Positions 57,929 through 64,000 of a stretch of 64,000 nt of DNA are shown in pieces. The stretch's first letter is position 1. Every line of letters starts with the position of its first letter. The translations under genes were made by a program, and so were the position numbers. The stretch is from Zychaea mexicana (lineage: Eukaryota; Mucoromycota; Mucoromycetes; Mucorales; Lichtheimiaceae): contig NW_026516733.1 in the NCBI RefSeq assembly GCF_025766255.1, forward strand, positions 178,940 to 242,939. The letters run 5' to 3'. The notes under the pieces are model-generated. The model searched no databases, was not told the origin of the DNA, and saw only the letters and a program-made list of their open reading frames with translations.

Positions 57929-60900
57929 GCTTTCCCGCGTAGCGCAAGGCTAGCACCAAAATGTCAAGCTCGTTTGTGTTACACACACTCTGTTCACACA
58001 TGCTGTCATTGGCTTTGTAATTTTTAAAGTGACAACGAGAGCTCATGGCTACTTCTTGTGATCGACTATAGATCGACTAAATTTACGTATTGTTGTTTAT
58101 CTTATCAGAACCAATAGTTCGGGAGAATACCCGCAAAATACAGTTACCACCAACTGTACTTTTATGCTTCTAGATGTGCTTTCCTATGCATGGTTCGTTT
58201 CTTATGCTCCTCCTACCAATTTTTGTGTAAGAGAGTATATATAACGTAAGCTGGGGCTATGTGTTGTTTCTTTGTTTGTGGCAGTGAGAGAGAGATAACA
58301 TCATTTATAATGTGAGCGATACGAATAAAAAGAAAAGATGGATCGAGAGCGTGGTAGAGCACACATAATTACAGTACAGTTACTGGAAATAGCATGATAC
58401 CTACCAGAAAGCACTATTGCACATAGCTTTCCTCTGCCAGATGCAGTGCACAAGCAATAACTGACTGTATAGCTTGACAATATTTCGATAAGTCATACAT
58501 GACTTTTGCGCACACAATAAAATAGGTAATGTGGCTGGCACTTTACATATCTGTATAAGTGGGTGTTATCAAATTCTTTCTAGAGAACACATAGGCATCC
58601 CTTTGTCATACTCATTTCAAGGAAGCCATAGGGACTCCAAGTCATAGTAGCAACACATACTACATCGGATGTATCAATGATAGCATGTCAAGTAAGCGTA
58701 TGTGGCAGCCCTGATCTCTGGATAGATTCTCTTGATCAGATCTGCACGTATCTACGACATTAGACAAGCACAAATACTGTATTGACTAGGACACGTAGAA
58801 TACCTGACGGTCCACTACTGTATATAGCGACTAAGAAATGAAATTTTTTGGTTTTACAGATGTAACAACTTTATCTAACTAGCACCCACCCATCAAAATA
58901 ACATGCTACAAACACTTTTTAAATTTATATAAAGACGAACACAAATCCTTAAGAAAAGATGCTCATAATTTTTAAAACAAGGGTGCATATATTGATTAGC
59001 TTACACTGTGAGCATCATTTAACTAAACTTTTTTGGTGAACGAATTAATATCCAGGCGTACTTAATACATGCTTTTTAACCTTACCACGATCACTTCGAC
59101 TTCCAGAGTGGTTTAAGTAAAGCAATAACCGTCAATTGCTAAAGTAATAAGCACCCGTTATTCTTGAGCAAGAGCAAGCAATGATACCTATAACCTCTCT
59201 TTATCTCTTGAAACGGACTGACAACTTTTCATTTTTTAAGTTTGTTTAAGTTTGTGCGACCTAGGTGATAACGTTTTCGATTATCAGATCTCAGCGTACT
59301 ATCTTTTCGTCTATATACTTTTCGTATTGGACTATGTCGTTATCAACTGTAAGTGTAGTTTTCGCTACAAAATTCACTTGTACAGTACAAACGTAGTACT
59401 CGAGCACAATACAGTATAAACAAAGAAATATATTTGTAGTATTATTCTCTCTTGTATTTACCGTAGCTGTACAAATCTACAGAATTTTTAGAGCATCAGC
59501 TGGTATATAATCATTATAGCAAGAGAAAAGGCAAAAGAGAAAGAAGTAATTGACATCGTAGTTTTACGTAGGAGACAAAGATGATGCAATAAACGTGGTG
59601 GAACCAAATTGATAACTACAAATCTTTGCTACACGTGACAGTTATATGATTGAGAGAATGAGTCACTATGTACCTCATTTATTACTCAAAGGAGCCAACC
59701 GCCCTGAGAACCCGTTAACATAAATCACACATATTCTCATCAGACATACTAAACATTATATATTCCTATAGCAACCATACCATTGTAGCTTGCAAAAAGC
59801 GCTCTTGCAAACGAGTTGCTAACGAGTGAAGCGGAATTTAAGATGTCACGGCAAGTGAGGGTCCGCGGGAGGGAACGTCACGCAAATGAAAGACCTATTT
59901 GAAGATAAGATTGCTACATCCACCACTGTGTCTCTTCACGCACCGTGCGACCCGTAGCAAAAAATATGAGCGAAGCGAGCGGCTTAAAGTGCTACGAAGC
60001 AACAAGAAAAGGCTCACGAGAGCGTACGTACCGTGAATGAAGATGAAAACCAGCTTTTGTACGATAATAACATCGATGAACACTGTAAGTAGATGTACAG
60101 TAGCAGACCTTAATGACATAGCATTATATGTGAACACAACAGGCAAGCATTCGATGACATAACTAACCTGTACAGTTAACGTAGTATATATCACAAATCA
60201 GTGGACACCATTCTGTTGCTATACTGCGCCAACGAAAACAAGATTTCTCTCTTGGTTTTCATTTGGATTCTTTTTTCTCTACACTCGAGGATATGAACTT
60301 TGTGTTGCCTGCTGCACTGAGCGTATTTGAAATACTTATGGATATGGCAACTGGCTGTCCTCAGCGGAAAAGGTTGACCTTTTGTGGCACAAGGTGACTC
60401 AAGCTATAATAGTTGATTTTTGGCTCTTACTCTTCAGGAGAACACGACCGAAAAAAGTTGATTATAATCTTGGAATCACTCATATAGTTGTTATTTAACA
60501 ATCGATTAGCTATTTCGCAGAAAAAAGCTACATGGTACTGGAAAAACGTCTTCGATAGTTTGTTACAAATCCAAGACTTTTTCCGCTCAATAAGTCAACC
60601 TCAATCATTAATGCTTCCTGCATGACGAAAATATATAATGAGAAGCAACGATTTTATCGGATGAAGGGCCGCAACCATTACTACTACTGTTTCGTCTAAA
60701 TTCACAAAAGTCTCGGAAACTACAGTATTCAGTTGGCCAATACGAAGCTCCCCAGTAAGGAAGTTATTGAATATCTGTCTGTCGAAATGAATGCTTAGCA
60801 AGTCAATTTTAAGCAACCCGGCAAGATGATAAAAGAAATAGCATGATATGTTTGGTAAGCATATTCATCGATAAATGCTACTATACATACATCTGAAAAG

Positions 60901-61240
60901 TAGCAGCATTATCTCACAGCAGTATATGGTGCACATAGTAACTTTTTGAGATTTAAAAACTTGCGATTGTACACGCCTTCCTTTCATAAAAAAACCTATC
61001 ATAATGATGATCTAGGGCTCGGCTCTCGTCTCGTTCTTTGCCCAAAGGGCTGCCTTGGACAAAGTCAACCAGGGATCACATTAATAAATCAAACGAGGCG
61101 TTTTACCACGCACCCAGGTGAGGTGATGTATAAAGAGTTGAAACCAGAAAGAAGTCCTGGTCCTTAAACAGCCCATTATGGTTCATTTTTTTGTAAGTCT
61201 GGCAACGAAAGCAGGTCGTCTTTTTTAATCGTTCCATAAT
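57929..61240. other. AT-rich gene-free stretch
   Basis: Only short frames, with no motifs, inverted repeats or structural RNA that I can support. A coding-like patch at about 60946-61167 (GLGSRLVLCPKGCLGQSQPG) is probably a transposon scrap. Confidence 0.45.
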
Positions 61241-62694
61241 AATACAAATCAACTACGTAGCTGATCGCGTCATGACACAAAATACATTCTGCTGTGATTA
61301 GTTCTATGGCTTATTGGCAACACATCAAAAGCACAGGTAACACCCAGCTGTATATTTCAAGCACTGTGAGGCAGTGACCTGTAGAAGACGCTCTGATATG
61401 CTCATTCTTTCCAATAGACTATGGCAGCGTCGAGGCTAGAGCAAATCAGCTTCTGAGACTCCGTCAAATCTTTAACCATGCCGACAGCCCTCCGACGACT
61501 GCGCACAGCCTTTCTTTCTCCTACAGACCACTCTACCATTTGACACCAGCTTGAAGTTCACGATGTTCAGAAGGCAATTCCCAAAACCATCTTCTTCTCG
61601 TGGGTCTAATCTCTATGACTTCTTTATTCTTTATCTGCTCTCTGATTCCGCGTCATTCTATGTTTTATGTTAGAAGAAAAGCGCGTTCTTTCAGGCGTTG
61701 AGTTCGACGTGGTGAACGCGTTTCATTTTGAATCATTCAAATCACCCAGTAAGTACTTCACACTTTGTTAAAGGATTCAACTTTCATGATGCTTAATTGC
61801 TCTTACTTTTTCTCTGCAAGGTTCACAGACTGCACAGCAACAATATAAACCGGCTCCTTGTCTTAACTCTTTTCAACTGGCTTACTGGTTACTCCATTGT
61901 CATTACTTTCTCCGTACGGCAGATTGTTAAAAGGGGCAGTTTTTCAAGAACGTGAATCCTCGGATTTCGTACTCTTTGAGCCATAAGGCTCGGATCAGAC
62001 TTTCTTTGATCGTGCGGTCTTTGACTGACGGGATGTCGCCGCCTACGTGTGGGACGTCGCTCGACCGTGGGATATCGCCGCTTGACAGTGGGATCATGCC
62101 ATTTGACCGTGCGATCTTGCAAGTTTTGGTTCTTGGAAGCTCCCTAGTGCTTTGGAACTGAACCAATGAGAGACACCCCTAGGAGGCTTTACCTGTAGTG
62201 AGCTGTAGGGTGGGATCTTGGCCTGGAGTCGAGCGTGTGGACGTGTATCATCGTTCGATGCTTGCACGCTCACACGATCAACTATTCTCTCTCTCTCTCT
62301 TCATTGATATCTCGGTGATCGTCGCTTGAGTGCGGGTCTGTTGGCGTGTGGTACGTATGTTGGCTTTCGAGAAGGGAGAGAGGGTGGAAATGACTGTGTA
62401 CTGGTGCTGCGGAAGAGCGAGTGAGGGGATGATTGTTACTTCACTTTCTTCTGTTTTTATGATAGGTTCTGTTGCCCAGACTAAAGTGCAGGGTCTCCCA
62501 GCAATGGGAGGGTAGGGCAGGGGCCGCGATCCATCTATAAGATGAATGGTGAGTGAGTGACTTTGGTGACATTGTATACTCTAAGTATAGCCTTCTGATT
62601 ATGTCTGCCCTTCTCTGTTCTTAGAGGTGCGTTATGTTCCTGTGCCGCCGTGTGTATATATGGCCGATGATGAAATCTTTTTCTGAAGGCCACA
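61241..62694. repeat. Tandem 1,454-bp unit, copy 1
   Basis: Nearly identical to the sequence starting at 62695, offset by 1,454 bp, with a few substitutions and 1-2 bp indels. It contains a coding-like segment around 61395-61560 (DYGSVEARANQLLRLRQIFN), a cluster of 20-bp repeats and intron-like GTAAGT...CAAG borders at about 61750-61820. Its last 150 bp diverge from anything visible in copy 2 because the window ends. Confidence 0.9.
62030..62122. repeat. Five degenerate 20-21 bp tandem units
   Basis: The consensus is about TTGACNGTGGGATNTCGCCG. The units differ at several positions, so the array is old. The same array is present at 63482-63574 in copy 2. Confidence 0.7.
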
Positions 62695-64000
62695 AATACA
62701 AATCAACTACGTCGCTGATCGCATCATGGTACAAAATACGTTTCTGCTGGGTGAGTGCTATGGCTTATTGGCAACACATCAAAAGCACAGGTAACACCCA
62801 GCTGTATATTTCAAGCACTGTGAGGCAGTGACCTGTAGAAGACGCTCTGATATGCTCATTCTTTCCAATAGACTATGGCAGCGTCGAGGCTAGAGCAAAT
62901 CAGCTTCTGAGACTCCGTCAAATCTTTAACCATGCCGACAGCCCTCCGACGACTGCGCACAGCCTTTCTTTCTCCTACAGACCACTCTACCATTTGACAC
63001 CAGCTTGAAGTTCACGATGTTCAGAGGCAATTCCAAAACCATCTTCTTCTCGTGGGTCTAATCTCTATGACTTCTTTATTCTTTATCTGCTCTCTGATTC
63101 CGCGTCATTCTATGTTTTATGTTAGAAGAAAAGCGCGTTCTTTCAGGCGTTGAGTTCGACGTGGTGAACGCGTTTCATTTTGAATCATTCAAATCACCCA
63201 GTAAGTACTTCACACTTTGTTAAAGGATTCAACTTTCATGATGCTTAATTGCTCTTACTTTTTCTCTGCAAGGTTCACAGACTGCACAGCAACAATATAA
63301 ACCGGCTCCTTGTCTTAACTCTTTTCAACTGGCTTACTGGTTACTCCATTGTCATTACTTTCTCCGTACGGCAGATTGTTAAAAGGGGCAGTTTTTCAAG
63401 AACGTAAATCCTCGGATTTCGTACTCTTTGAGCCATAAGGCTCGGATCAGACTTTCTTTGATCGTGCGGTCTTTGACTGACGGGATGTCGCCGCCTACGT
63501 GTGGGACGTCGCTCGACCGTGGGATATCGCCGCTTGACAGTGGGATCATGCCATTTGACCGTGCGATCTTGCAAGTTTTGGTTCTTGGAAGCTCCCTAGT
63601 GCTTTGGAACTGAACCAATGAGAGACACCCCTAGGAGGCTTTACCTGTAGTGAGCTGTAGGGTGGGATCTTGGCCTGGAGTCGAGCGTGTGGACGTGTAT
63701 CATCGTTCGATGCTTGCACGCTCACACGATCAACTATTCTCTCTCTCTCTCTTCATTGATATCTCGGTGATCGTCGCTTGAGTGCGGGTCTGTTGGCGTG
63801 TGGTACGTATGTTGGCTTTCGAGAAGGAGAGAGGGTGGAAATGACTGTGTGTGTACTGGTGCTGCGGAAGAGCGAGTGAGGGGATGATTGTTACTACACT
63901 TTCTTCTGTTTTTATGATAGGTTCTGTTGCCCAGACTAAAGTGCAGGGTCTCCCAGCAATGGGGAGGGTAGGCAGGGCGCCGCGATCCATCTTATAAGAT
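62695..64000. repeat. Tandem 1,454-bp unit, copy 2 (cut by window end)
   Basis: Direct repeat of 61241 onward, still matching at base 64000, so the array may continue beyond the window. Confidence 0.9.

Noticed and set aside
62030..62122. CRISPR-like array
   Set aside because: Units are adjacent and degenerate, without unique spacers, in a eukaryotic genome.

Overview
The window is eukaryotic DNA from a filamentous fungus, most probably an early-diverging one (Mucoromycota, Mucorales-like; this is inference). The evidence is many short introns (mostly 50-120 bp, GT-AG with CTAAC-like branch sites), Q/N/S-rich low-complexity protein segments, F-box and P450 genes, and a set of degenerate transposable elements. 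I see no rRNA, no convincing tRNA and no CRISPR array. Exon maps were built by hand from frame, splice-site and family-motif agreement, and each reported map closes in frame.

Layout. 0-12 kb is gene-dense: the 3' end of a BTB/BACK-type gene, a membrane ectonucleotide pyrophosphatase/phosphodiesterase (ENPP), a ZW10/Dsl1-type ER tether subunit with a tryptophan-rich repeat tail, and a 14-exon kinase carrying calponin-homology, Cdc7/Cdc15-type kinase and C1-like domains. 12-24 kb is a transposon-rich island. It holds a broken TnpB/Fanzor-like gene split by a 186-bp TA-flanked MITE, a dead LINE, and a multi-membrane-span gene duplicated on both sides of that LINE. 24-35 kb returns to ordinary genes: a cytochrome P450, a decayed F-box gene, a P58IPK/DNAJC3-like ER co-chaperone, a divergently transcribed TMEM18 homologue, a secreted CAP/PR-1 protein and an F-box protein.

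35-44.5 kb is gene-poor. It contains another F-box relic, a tnp2-type transposase relic and a 50-residue two-exon gene. 44.5-53 kb carries a Ste11/Byr2-type MAPKKK (SAM, RA and kinase domains, with one GC-AG intron), facing convergently a Msg5/Pmp1-like dual-specificity MAPK phosphatase, then an Stm1/SERBP1 ribosome-binding protein. 53-58 kb holds small genes: an acidic 110-residue protein, an intact and a broken copy of a Cys-rich metallothionein-like gene, and a Q-rich 91-residue protein. 58-61 kb is AT-rich and empty. From 61.2 kb to the edge there are two near-identical direct copies of a 1,454-bp unit.

Functional links. Two ER-linked genes (ZW10-like tether, P58IPK-like) and two signalling kinases are present. 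The MAPKKK and the MAPK phosphatase are neighbours that would act on the same cascade in opposite directions. The best leads are the Fanzor-like relic with its precise MITE insertion, the repeat tail of the ZW10 protein, the unusual kinase architecture with HCD in place of HRD, and the metallothionein-like pair.
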